This document shows positions 1 to 7,390 of a stretch of 64,000 nt of DNA, one piece after another. Below the pieces are notes generated by a model. It saw nothing but the letters and a program-made list of their open reading frames with translations. It was not told the DNA's origin and did not search any database. Both the position numbers and the translations under genes were made by a program. The stretch comes from Actinomadura sp. J1-007 (lineage in GTDB: Bacteria; Actinomycetota; Actinomycetes; Streptosporangiales; Streptosporangiaceae): assembly GCF_009793335.1 (NCBI RefSeq), contig NZ_WING01000001.1, positions 3,720,001 to 3,784,000 on the forward strand, written 5' to 3'. Position 1 is the stretch's first letter. Each line of letters opens with the position of its first letter.

Positions 1-527
1 CGCACGGGCTCGACGTCCCAGCCGGGCGCGATCTTCAGCTTGATCCGCCGGTAGCCGTCCGCCAGGTACCGCTCCACCTGGGCGAGCAGCTCGTCCACCG
101 TCGCCTCGATGCCGAGGCTGACGCCCGCGGCGATGCGCGGTCGGGTGCCGCCGAGGGCGTCCGCGAGGCGCGTGCCGTTCGCCCGGGTCCACAGGTCCCA
201 GCAGGCGATGTCGAGGCCCGCCTTGGCGAAGTGGTGGCCGCGGATCCGCGCCCACGCGCGGCCCGCCTCGGCCGGGTGCTCCCACCGGGCGCCGACCAGC
301 GCGGGCGCGAGGTACCGCTGGAGGACCATCCAGCAGGTGTCGACGGTCTCGGGGCAGTAGTACGGGTCGCTGGGCGAGGCGATCTCGCCCCAGCCGGCCG
401 TCCCGTCCTCCCCGGTCACCCGGACCACGATGTGCTCCAGGTGCGACTTGCGGTGCGAGCTGGTCTGGAACGACCGGACGAGCGGCAGGCTCAGCCGGAA
501 CGCCTCTACGGCGGCCACGGAGGGCAT
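1..527 (-). CDS. OSBS / N-succinylamino-acid racemase family enzyme (5' part, cut by window edge)
   Basis: Enolase-superfamily enzyme of the o-succinylbenzoate synthase (MenC) / N-succinylamino-acid racemase group; only the first ~175 residues are in the window. An N-terminal capping domain is followed near residues 160-168 by RRIKLKIAPG, which carries the KxK motif holding a catalytic lysine of this group. The ATG at 527 has a strong AGGAGA site about 8 bp upstream. It lies 70 bp downstream of a GNAT gene on the same strand, and an M20 hydrolase diverges beyond that. In the family, OSBS acts in menaquinone synthesis while NSAR racemises N-succinylamino acids; the neighbours favour NSAR here, but this is inference. 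The metal-binding Asp/Glu residues lie outside the window. Confidence 0.85.
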   Translation of the reverse strand, partial: MPSVAAVEAFRLSLPLVRSFQTSSHRKSHLEHIVVRVTGEDGTAGWGEIASPSDPYYCPETVDTCWMVLQRYLAPALVGARWEHPAEAGRAWARIRGHHFAKAGLDIACWDLWTRANGTRLADALGGTRPRIAAGVSLGIEATVDELLAQVERYLADGYRRIKLKIAPGWDVEPV

Positions 528-597
528 CAGTGGTTCTCCTGGCGGGAGTGGGCGGCCCGGGGGCCGGCGGGCGGGACGCGCCCCGCGGCGGGCGGGG

Positions 598-1407
598 TCA
601 CGGCGTTCGGGTGAAGCGGTAGACAGCGGTGTCGCGGTCGACGACCCGGCAGGAGACGGCCGCGCGGCCCTCGGCGACGAGCGCGGCCATGGCCTCGGCG
701 ACGCGTTCGCGCAGGGCCACCGCGGCGGGGCGGTCGGCGTCCACGAGCGCGTCCCAGTCGCTCGGCAGGCCGAGCAGCACGTCGTCGCCGTCCGGGAGCC
801 GTTCGCCCCAGGGGGCGCGCGGCGGGGCGGGCGCGGCGGGACGGCGCGCGGACGGCCCGGCCGGGGGCTCGGCGGTGAGGTCCCACTCGACGATGAGGCG
901 GTCGGTGCGCATCCCGCGGTCGCGGCCGATGTCCTCCACCCCCATCAGGTTCGGCTCGAACCAGCGGGCGACCGCGCCGAGGACGTCGAGGTTGAAGTGC
1001 GCGTTGCGGGTGCGGACGGGGTCGAACGCCCACCGCATCGCCGTCACGCCCGTCGTCAGCACGTGCGCCCGCTGCCCGAGCTTGAGCGCGCGGCCGACGC
1101 CGCGGCCCTGCTGGTCGTCGCGTACGGCGGCCATCTGCGAGTAGTGGTAGACGGCGCCGGACGGGTCCACGCCGCGGAACCCGTACGCGAAGCCGACCAG
1201 GTCGCCGCCGACGAACGCGCCGACGACCGACCCTCCGTTGTGCGCGAGCGAGACCAGCAGGCGGGGGCTCACCGCGGGATCGGTGGCGCCGAGCCGGAAG
1301 ACCTCGCGATACAGGCCGACCGCGGCGCGCATCTCCGCGGGATCGGACAGGGGCCGCACGTGGACGACCGGGGGTTCTGGCCGCATCGCATCGCTAACTG
1401 TCAGCAC
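598..1407 (-). CDS. GNAT family N-acyltransferase (COG3375-like)
   Basis: Predicted acyl-CoA-dependent N-acyltransferase of about 269 residues. The acyl-CoA pyrophosphate-binding loop is seen as RDDQQGRGVGRAL near residues 94-106, followed by a MRWAFDPVRTRNAHFN segment characteristic of the COG3375 branch. The C-terminal third (residues ~185-225) is Pro/Ala-rich. GTG at 1407 follows an AGGAC; an in-frame ATG at 1386 is the alternative. It is the first gene of a two-gene operon with the racemase-like gene. Genes of this group sit beside NSAR and an M20 deacylase in Geobacillus, where the transferase succinylates D-amino acids; that role is proposed here from context only. Confidence 0.85.
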   Translation of the reverse strand: MLTVSDAMRPEPPVVHVRPLSDPAEMRAAVGLYREVFRLGATDPAVSPRLLVSLAHNGGSVVGAFVGGDLVGFAYGFRGVDPSGAVYHYSQMAAVRDDQQGRGVGRALKLGQRAHVLTTGVTAMRWAFDPVRTRNAHFNLDVLGAVARWFEPNLMGVEDIGRDRGMRTDRLIVEWDLTAEPPAGPSARRPAAPAPPRAPWGERLPDGDDVLLGLPSDWDALVDADRPAAVALRERVAEAMAALVAEGRAAVSCRVVDRDTAVYRFTRTP

Positions 1408-1418
1408 AAGTCCTGACC

Positions 1419-1437
1419 TAGATATGTTCTGGATCTA
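1419..1437. promoter_or_regulatory. Inverted repeat in divergent promoter region
   Basis: TAGAT and ATCTA arms separated by 9 bp, just upstream of the GNAT gene. The surrounding stretch is AT-rich compared with the coding DNA. It could be an operator; no binding protein can be named. Confidence 0.3.
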
Positions 1438-1495
1438 TGTCCTGGTTGTAGCATCACGGCATGTCAGCGTCAAGAAAGGCGGCGGTACGGCTCGC

Positions 1496-1512
1496 ACATA
1501 CGATCCGTATGT
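1496..1512. promoter_or_regulatory. Perfect 7-bp inverted repeat upstream of the M20 gene
   Basis: ACATACG-ATC-CGTATGT, a perfect palindrome with a 3-bp centre, 62 bp before the start of the M20 hydrolase. It has the size of a GntR- or TetR-type operator. Its position between divergent genes suggests shared control of the acyltransferase/racemase and hydrolase transcripts. Confidence 0.45.
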
Positions 1513-1573
1513 CTGTCATGACCGCCGCCGCACCGGCCTGACCTGGGCCCCCGTCCGCGCGTACAGGAGAGAC

Positions 1574-2734
1574 ATGACCCCGATCGCCCCCGAGACCGCC
1601 GCCCGCATCGCCGAGGCCGCCGCCGCGCAGCTCGGCTACGGCCGCGCCAGGCTCCGCGAGTACGCGCTGGCCGAGTCCCCGAGCGGCGACGCCGACGCCC
1701 TGGCGCGCTGCGCCGCGCTGGTCGAGGCGGGCCAGACGGCCGCCGGCGGCCGGGTGCGGCGCGTCCCGTCCCCGGCGGGCGACCACCTGGTCGCCTCGTG
1801 GGGGCCGGACGGCCCCGGCCACCTGCTGGTCGTCGGCCACTACGACACGGTCTGGCCGGTCGGCCGCCTCGCCGGCATGCCGTACACCGACGACGGGACG
1901 ACCGTCACCGGCCCCGGCGTGCTCGACATGAAGAGCGGCCTGGTCGCCCTGGAGATGGCGCTGCGCGCGCTCGCGTCCGCGGGGATCGCGCTGCCCGCCC
2001 CGGTCCGCGCGGTCGTCGTCGCGGACGAGGAGGTCGGCAGCCCCACCGGCCGCGCGGTGGTGGAGGCCGAGCTGGACGGCGCGCTCGCCGTGGTCGGGCT
2101 GGAGTCGCCGCACCCGGACGGCGCGCTCAAGTCCGCGCGGCGCGGCAGCACCCGCGTCGCCCTGCGGGTGCGCGGCAGGGAGGCGCACGCCGCGCTCGAC
2201 CCCGACCGCGGCGTCTCCGCGATCGACGAGCTGCTCGACCAGCTCGCCGCCGTCCGCGCCGCCGTCCCGGACGACGGCACGACGATGTTCAACATCGGCC
2301 GCGTCCAGGGCGGCAGCCGCGCCAACGTCATCGCGGGCGAGGCGTGGGCCGAGCTGGGCCTGCGCTTCACCGACCCGGACGCCGAGCGCCGGATGCTCGG
2401 CGTGCTCCGCGACGCCCGCCCGTTCCGCGCGGGCGCGTCCGTCGAGGCGGAGATCCTGACGTCCCGCCCCACCTGGCCGGACGACCCCGCCAACCCGCTG
2501 CTCGCCCACCTCGCCGCGCTCGGCGCCGCGCTCGGCCAGACGGTCGAGGGCCGCCCGGCGGCGGGCGCGGGCGACGCGAACCTGCCCGGCTCCCTCGGCC
2601 TGCCCACCCTCGACGGGCTCGGCCCGCGCGGCCGCGGCGCGCACGCCCCGGACGAACGGATCGTCCTGGAGGCCCTGCCCGCCCGCGCCGCCCTCCTGGC
2701 GGCGCTCCTGGCGAACCCGTACACCCCCGCGTGA
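1574..2734 (+). CDS. M20 family metallopeptidase / N-acylamino-acid deacylase
   Basis: Zinc-dependent amidohydrolase of the M20 (ArgE/DapE/CPG2) family, 386 residues, normal length. Visible family motifs are VVGHYDTVWP near residue 92 (first zinc His), GPGVLDMKSG near 115 (bridging Asp), DEEVGS near 155 (catalytic Glu pair), a GREAHA segment in the lid/dimerisation domain near 198, and HAPDERI near the C-terminus. The ATG at 1574 has AGGAGA 4 bp upstream, and was preferred to longer in-frame extensions. It diverges from the GNAT-racemase operon; with those it could remove succinyl from N-succinyl-L-amino acids. Substrate is inferred from neighbours; a carboxypeptidase G2-like role is the alternative. 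Confidence 0.88.
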   Translation: MTPIAPETAARIAEAAAAQLGYGRARLREYALAESPSGDADALARCAALVEAGQTAAGGRVRRVPSPAGDHLVASWGPDGPGHLLVVGHYDTVWPVGRLAGMPYTDDGTTVTGPGVLDMKSGLVALEMALRALASAGIALPAPVRAVVVADEEVGSPTGRAVVEAELDGALAVVGLESPHPDGALKSARRGSTRVALRVRGREAHAALDPDRGVSAIDELLDQLAAVRAAVPDDGTTMFNIGRVQGGSRANVIAGEAWAELGLRFTDPDAERRMLGVLRDARPFRAGASVEAEILTSRPTWPDDPANPLLAHLAALGAALGQTVEGRPAAGAGDANLPGSLGLPTLDGLGPRGRGAHAPDERIVLEALPARAALLAALLANPYTPA

Positions 2735-3212
2735 TTGTCGGGCCCGCCCCGGTCCGTCCGTTCGGCCCCGTTCCGCGCCGCCCGCGGCGGGGCCCAACCG
2801 CCCATTCTTTCGCGGCGGAACGATCCGGGCGGGCGCGGCGCACCGGCGCACCGACGGTGGATCGGAAATGTTCGCCGCCTTCATTCTTTACTCTTCCGCC
2901 TTGATCTTCGGGAACAATTCAGTTCGCTCATTCGTCTCGCCTCGCCGCAGGTCAGAACCCGGTCCGCGGCGACCGGACGGTCGACACCTCCCCCATTTCG
3001 GTCGGCCGCAATCCGGGGGCGCATAAAGCCGTCCGCGATCAACGGTTTTTAACTCGCTTTGGGTTGCCGATTATTTTCGCTTAGTGCGGCTCGTGAGTAA
3101 CTAAGCACCGAAGCGATGACGACACGTCGTGAGCCATGCCTCAGGGGAGTCATGGCCGAGTTGTCGTACATCGACGCCCGCTCTGGCTCGACAACCACTA
3201 CGGGAGTACAAG
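2735..3212. other. Intergenic region
   Basis: About 480 bp without a convincing gene. Codon-position bias is lost after 2735 and the part from about 2860 to 3120 is richer in A/T. It probably carries the 3' end of the M20 transcript and the promoter of the catabolic operon that starts at 3213. Confidence 0.5.
3079..3106. promoter_or_regulatory. Inverted repeat upstream of the catabolic operon
   Basis: GCTTAGT and ACTAAGC arms, perfect over 7 bp with a 14-bp centre, in AT-rich DNA about 110 bp before the first gene. It may be an operator for the operon starting at 3213 or a leader hairpin. Confidence 0.35.
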
Positions 3213-4103
3213 GTGCACAACGCAGCCGCACTACGACGCGAGATCCTGTCCGAGGGGGTCACCCCGCTGATCGGGGTGTTCGACATGTTCTCCGCCTCCG
3301 TGGCCGCCAAGCACTACAACGGACTGTTCGTGTCCGGATTCGGATTCGCGGCGTCCCACTACGGCCTGCCCGACATCGGGTTCATCGCCTGGCCGGACAT
3401 GGTCGCGTTCGTCCAGCGGCTCCGGCTCGCGTTCCCGCGCCACCACCTGCTCGTCGACATCGACGACGGCTACGTCGACCCCGAGGTCGCCTGCCACGTC
3501 GTCGAGCACCTGGAGGCCATCGGCGCCTCCGGCGTGATCCTGGAGGACCAGCAGCGCCCGCGCAGGTGCGGGCACGTGGACGGCAAGCGGATCCTGCCGC
3601 TGGAGGAGTACCTGGAGAAACTCGACCTGGTCCTGCGGACGAGGCGCGACCTGGTGGTCGTGGCCCGCACCGACGCCGGCGAGGAGGAGGAGATCCTGCG
3701 CCGCGCCGAGGCGCTCGCCCGCACCGACGCGGACGTCGTCCTCGTCGACGGCGTGCGCAGCGTCGAGTGGATCGGCCGCGTCCGCGAGGTCATCGGCGAC
3801 AAGCCGCTGCTGTTCAACCAGATCGCCGGCGGCAAGTCGCCGCGCATCTCGCTGCCCGAGCTCACCGAGCTCGGCGTGGACGTCGCCATCTACAGCACGC
3901 CGTGCCTGTTCGCGGCCCAGGAGGCCATGGAGAGCGCGATGCTCGAACTCAAGCGGGAGGACGGGCGGCTCCCCGCGATGACCGAGGGCGCCGTCGGGGT
4001 CAAGGAGTCGCTGGCGCTGCTGGAGAAGAACATCAGCCGGCACCACCCGCGGGGCGTCGTCCCCGCGCCCGCGCCGGAGCCGTCCTCCGGTTCCCGGGTG
4101 TAA
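3213..4103 (+). CDS. Isocitrate lyase / phosphoenolpyruvate mutase family enzyme
   Basis: TIM-barrel enzyme of 296 residues that makes or breaks C-C or P-C bonds of alpha-oxoacids using Mg2+. The family signatures are VSGFGFAASHYGLPDIG near residue 42, the metal-binding DIDDGY near 83, and EDQ...RPRRCGH near 115, which matches the catalytic Cys loop K(K/R)CGH of the lyases. This Cys favours a 2-methylisocitrate- or dimethylmalate-type lyase over PEP phosphonomutase. The GTG at 3213 has GGGAG 6 bp upstream and gives the usual N-terminus; an in-frame ATG at 3129 would add an unrelated 28-residue tail. It opens an operon with a BASS transporter and hydrolases. The substrate is unknown. Confidence 0.8.
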   Translation: MHNAAALRREILSEGVTPLIGVFDMFSASVAAKHYNGLFVSGFGFAASHYGLPDIGFIAWPDMVAFVQRLRLAFPRHHLLVDIDDGYVDPEVACHVVEHLEAIGASGVILEDQQRPRRCGHVDGKRILPLEEYLEKLDLVLRTRRDLVVVARTDAGEEEEILRRAEALARTDADVVLVDGVRSVEWIGRVREVIGDKPLLFNQIAGGKSPRISLPELTELGVDVAIYSTPCLFAAQEAMESAMLELKREDGRLPAMTEGAVGVKESLALLEKNISRHHPRGVVPAPAPEPSSGSRV

Positions 4104-4140
4104 CGCGGTCTCCGGCACGGCCTCGACAAGGAACGGACCA

Positions 4141-5142
4141 GTGCGACTCGTCTCAGCGGCGTTGGCCCGCCTGCGCCTCGACCCCTATATCGCCGCGATC
4201 CTGCTGACCGTGGGAATCGCCGCCCTGATCCCGTGCCGCGGCGGGACCGCGGCGGTGCTGGACCAGGCGGTGGCGGTGGCGATCACCCTGGTGTTCTTCC
4301 TGTACGGCGTCAAAGTCCCGACGCGGCAGGCCCTGGAGAGCCTGCGGCACTGGCGCCTGCACCTGGTGATCGTCCTGCTCACCTTCGGGGTCTTCCCGGT
4401 GCTGGCGCTGGCCGGCATGCTCCTCGTCCCGTCCGTGCTGGACCCGCGGCTGTACGGTGGGGTGGCGTTCCTGTGCGTCCTGCCCTCCACCGTGCAGTCG
4501 TCGATCACGCTCACCGCCATCGCGCGCGGCAACGAGGCGGCGGCGATCTGCTCGGCGTCGCTGTCGAGCATGCTCGGGGTCGTGCTCACCCCGGTGCTCG
4601 CGGCCGCGCTGGTCAGCGCCGAGGGCGGGGGCGTCTCGGCGCGGTCGGTCGGCGACATCATGCTGCGGCTGCTGCTGCCGTTCGTGCTCGGCCAGCTCGC
4701 GCAGCGCTGGATCGGCCGGCCCGTGCGGGCCCGTTCCAAGCAGCTCTCGCTCTTCGACCGCGGCGTGATCCTGATGGTCATCTACACCGCGTTCAGCCAG
4801 GGCATCGTCACCGGCGTCTGGCGCCGGCTCGAACCGGAGCGGTTCGCGCCGCTGCTGGCGGTGATCGCGGTCCTGCTCGCGGTCGCGCTCGGGGCCGCGC
4901 ACCTGCTGTCGCGCGGGTTCTCCGGGCCGGACCGCGTCGCGATCCTGTTCTGCGGGTCGCAGAAGAGCCTGGCGAGCGGCCTGCCGATGGCGTCGGTCCT
5001 GTTCGCCGACAGCACGGTCGGCCTGATGGTGCTGCCGCTCATGCTCTACCACCAGCTCCAGCTCCTGGTCTGCTCCTGGCTGGCGCAGCGCTTCGCCGGC
5101 CGCGCGGACCCGGCCACCGAACCCGCGGTCGCCACCGCCTGA
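4141..5142 (+). CDS. Bile acid:sodium symporter (BASS/SBF-like) family transporter
   Basis: Integral membrane protein of 333 residues with about nine or ten hydrophobic segments, matching the SBF-like branch of the bile acid:sodium symporter family. Family-type sequence includes LCVLPSTVQSSITLTAIARGN near residue 117 and ILFCGSQKSLASGLPMA near 262, both in the crossover regions that form the substrate and sodium sites. GTG start at 4141 with AAGGA upstream. It lies 37 bp downstream of the lyase-like gene and probably brings an organic anion into the cell for the operon enzymes; the substrate cannot be told from sequence. Confidence 0.85.
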   Translation: MRLVSAALARLRLDPYIAAILLTVGIAALIPCRGGTAAVLDQAVAVAITLVFFLYGVKVPTRQALESLRHWRLHLVIVLLTFGVFPVLALAGMLLVPSVLDPRLYGGVAFLCVLPSTVQSSITLTAIARGNEAAAICSASLSSMLGVVLTPVLAAALVSAEGGGVSARSVGDIMLRLLLPFVLGQLAQRWIGRPVRARSKQLSLFDRGVILMVIYTAFSQGIVTGVWRRLEPERFAPLLAVIAVLLAVALGAAHLLSRGFSGPDRVAILFCGSQKSLASGLPMASVLFADSTVGLMVLPLMLYHQLQLLVCSWLAQRFAGRADPATEPAVATA

Positions 5143-5159
5143 CCCACCGAGGAGAGACC

Positions 5160-5393
5160 ATGCGCCTGCGCACCGTCCTGACGGCCCTCGCCGCGGCCGT
5201 CGCCGTCCCGGCGGCCTGCGCCGGGCCCGCGCTCGCGGACCCGCCGGCCCGCCAGATCAACCTCATCGTCATCGACCACAGCGAGAACGACGCGATCGTG
5301 GAGATCGACCGCACGCTCAACACCAACGACGGTTCGGGCAGCGCGGGCAGCGACATCGTCAGCAACCAGCACTCGCCGCACGCCGGCACCTGA
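5160..5393 (+). CDS. Small secreted protein of unknown function
   Basis: A 77-residue protein with a clear Sec signal peptide: MRLRTVLTALAAAVAVPAACAGPALA, likely cut after ALA near residue 26. The mature part is about 50 residues, acidic, rich in Asn/Asp/Ser, with no cysteine. The ATG at 5160 has GGAGAG 3 bp upstream and follows the transporter stop by only 17 bp, so it is in the same transcript. I do not recognise a family. Position next to a transporter could suggest an extracellular accessory role, but that is a guess. Confidence 0.7.
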   Translation: MRLRTVLTALAAAVAVPAACAGPALADPPARQINLIVIDHSENDAIVEIDRTLNTNDGSGSAGSDIVSNQHSPHAGT

Positions 5394-5421
5394 CCCGACC
5401 GCCGTCCGCTCGGACCGGCGG

Positions 5422-5450
5422 GAGGCCCCGCGGGAACGCCCGCGGGCCTC
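5422..5450 (+). terminator. Hairpin terminator candidate
   Basis: GAGGCCCCGCGGG pairs with CCCGCGGGCCTC across a short loop with one bulged C. There is no T tract, as is common for actinomycete terminators. It follows the small secreted protein and may reduce read-through into the hydrolase genes. Confidence 0.55.
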
Positions 5451-5575
5451 TCATATCCGCCCGGCCATACCCGCGGTCAGCTTTGGCATTGGTGCGGTAT
5501 GACCGCCCGGTCGGAGCATGGAGGACGGCGCCGTACGCCGCGCCGGGCCCGACAACGCCGTCGAGAGGACCACCG

Positions 5576-6724
5576 ATGCCCGCCGAGTGCTTCCCGCGGA
5601 TCCGCGTGTCGGGACGGGGCACGGTCGTCGCCGGCGTCGACCACGACGGCCCGTTCACCGGCACGTCCGAGCCGCTCATCGGCCTGTTCCGCGCGCTCCA
5701 GGAACGGCTCGCCGCCGAGGGCGCGCTCGAAGCCGAGCTGCTCGCCCTCGACCTGCGCGTCCCCGACCCCGCCGCGTTCGACGGCCTCCAGGTCGAACGG
5801 CTCTGGCGCGAGCACTTCGCCGGGAACGTTCCCGTCCTGCGCGTGCACGCCTCCGACAGGCCCGGCCTCACCGTGACCGGCGAGCTGCCGCCGCGCGACG
5901 AGCCCCGCGGCGCGGTCTACAACGGCTACTCGGCCTCCGAGCTCCAGTGGCAGTACGGCCCGATCCTGTGGGAGGACGGCGTCCAGGACACCCTGGCCGG
6001 ATGGCGGCGCCGCGGCGAGGAGTTCCTGCGCTCCCGCGAGCACCACGCGGACCTGCGGTACGGGCCGGGGCCGCGCGAGACCCTCGACCTGTTCCCGTCC
6101 GAGCGTCCGGGCGCGCCCCTCGCCGTGTTCGTCCACGGCGGCTACTGGCAGATGATGGACAAGTCCGACCACTGCCAGTTCACCGCCGGGCTCCTCGACG
6201 GCGGCGCGGCGGTCGCCGTCGTCAACTACGACCTGTGCCCGTCGGTACCGCTGTCGGCGATCGCCGGGCAGGTGCGCGGGGCCGTCCGCTGGCTGCACGA
6301 GAACGCGGCCCGGCTCGGCTACCGCGACCACGGCATGCAGGTCATCGGCCACTCCGCCGGAGGGCACCTCGCCGCGCTCGCCGCCGCGGACGGCGGCCCG
6401 GTCGGCTCGGCCGTGCTCGTCAGCGGCCTCTACGACCTGACCCCGCTCATGCTGATGCCGATCGCCCGGACGCTCGGCCTGAACCGCGACGCGGACGGCC
6501 TCAGCCCCGCCCACCTCGACCCGGACCCGGGCCTGCGGGCGGTGGTCGCGGTCGGCGAGCGCGAGTCGGACGAGTGGCACCGGCAGTCCGCCGTCCTCGC
6601 CGGGCGCTGGCGGGCCCGCGCCGCCTCGGTCACCGAGGTGCAGGTGCCGGACGCCGCGCACTTCGGGGCCGTGGAGAGCCTGCTCACCGGCGAGCTGCGC
6701 GACCTGGCGCTCGACCTCCTCTGA
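5576..6724 (+). CDS. Fusion of Rid/YjgF-like domain and alpha/beta hydrolase (arylformamidase-like)
   Basis: A 382-residue two-part enzyme. Residues ~1-102 look like a Rid (YjgF/YER057c) domain: LFRALQERLAAEG, an LRVPDPAAFD stretch and LWREHFAGNVPVLRVHASDRPGL follow the usual order of Rid elements. Residues ~115-382 are an alpha/beta hydrolase with the oxyanion motif VHGGYWQ near 182, nucleophile elbow GHSAGGH near 259, and a late AHFGAVE that supplies the His. HGGYW is typical of kynurenine formamidase-like enzymes. The start at 5576 is supported by GAGAGGA. The next gene is an isochorismatase-like hydrolase, so this resembles the RutB/RutC/RutD or NicD/NicF sets of amide-degrading pathways. 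Function is inferred; the Rid assignment is moderate. Confidence 0.75.
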   Translation: MPAECFPRIRVSGRGTVVAGVDHDGPFTGTSEPLIGLFRALQERLAAEGALEAELLALDLRVPDPAAFDGLQVERLWREHFAGNVPVLRVHASDRPGLTVTGELPPRDEPRGAVYNGYSASELQWQYGPILWEDGVQDTLAGWRRRGEEFLRSREHHADLRYGPGPRETLDLFPSERPGAPLAVFVHGGYWQMMDKSDHCQFTAGLLDGGAAVAVVNYDLCPSVPLSAIAGQVRGAVRWLHENAARLGYRDHGMQVIGHSAGGHLAALAAADGGPVGSAVLVSGLYDLTPLMLMPIARTLGLNRDADGLSPAHLDPDPGLRAVVAVGERESDEWHRQSAVLAGRWRARAASVTEVQVPDAAHFGAVESLLTGELRDLALDLL

Positions 6725-6748
6725 CCGTCCCGAGATCCTGGAGCCACC

Positions 6749-7387
6749 GTGCCGTACACCATCGACCGGGCGACCCCGGAGACCTCCGCCCTGATCGTCA
6801 TCGACATGCAGAGCGACTTCCTCGCCGAGGGCGCGCCGCTGGAGGCCGCCGCCGCCCGCGAGCTCGTCCCGACGGTCAACGACCTCATCGGGTTCTGCCG
6901 CGGCCTCGGCATCCCGGTGCTGTTCACCGCGCACGTCCACCGCGGCAACGGCTGGGACATGGGCCTCTACAGCGAGATCCACCCCGAGATCGCCGACCGC
7001 GAGTGCCTCATCGACGGCAGCTCCGGCGCGGACCTGCACCCCGCCCTGGACGTCCGCCCGGAGGACGTCGTCGTCAAGAAGCACCGCTTCAGCGCGTTCT
7101 ACGGCACCGACCTGGACATCCTGCTGCGCGGCCTCGGCACCGAGACGCTGATCATCGCGGGCGCCACCACCGAGAACTGCTGCTTCTCCACGGCCCGCGA
7201 CGCGATGTTCCGCAACATCAAGGTCGCGTTCCTCTCCGACGCCACCACCACGTTCGACTACCCGGACGTCGGCCAGGGCGCCTACGCGGCCGAGGACGTC
7301 CACGCCACGATGCTGTCGGTCCTGGCGTTCTCCACCGCCCACGTCATGACGACCGGCCAGCTGAAGTCCCTCTACGCGACCGGCTGA
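6749..7387 (+). CDS. Isochorismatase-like cysteine hydrolase
   Basis: A 212-residue hydrolase of the isochorismatase superfamily. The Asp-Lys-Cys triad is visible: LIVIDMQSDF (Asp near residue 20), VVVKKHRFSAFYGTDLD (Lys near 110) and GATTENCCFSTARDA (Cys near 148). Members hydrolyse amides or enamides such as ureidoacrylate, maleamate, nicotinamide or biuret. It is 24 bp downstream of the Rid-hydrolase fusion on the same strand and is presumably co-transcribed. It ends 3 bp from the convergent dehydratase gene. The substrate cannot be named, but a C-N bond in the compound handled by this operon is likely. Confidence 0.85.
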   Translation: MPYTIDRATPETSALIVIDMQSDFLAEGAPLEAAAARELVPTVNDLIGFCRGLGIPVLFTAHVHRGNGWDMGLYSEIHPEIADRECLIDGSSGADLHPALDVRPEDVVVKKHRFSAFYGTDLDILLRGLGTETLIIAGATTENCCFSTARDAMFRNIKVAFLSDATTTFDYPDVGQGAYAAEDVHATMLSVLAFSTAHVMTTGQLKSLYATG

Positions 7388-7390
7388 CGG

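Noticed and set aside
1454..2884. Long minus-strand frame opposite the M20 gene
   Set aside because: It is a shadow caused by high G+C; its product is Arg/Gly/Ala-rich with no motif, while the plus strand has all M20 motifs.
2735..3052. 105-codon plus-strand frame after the M20 gene
   Set aside because: Loss of codon bias and no start signal; judged intergenic.
5151..5393. Lasso- or lanthipeptide precursor for the small secreted peptide
   Set aside because: It has a Sec signal peptide and no modification enzyme genes nearby; no core motif is visible.
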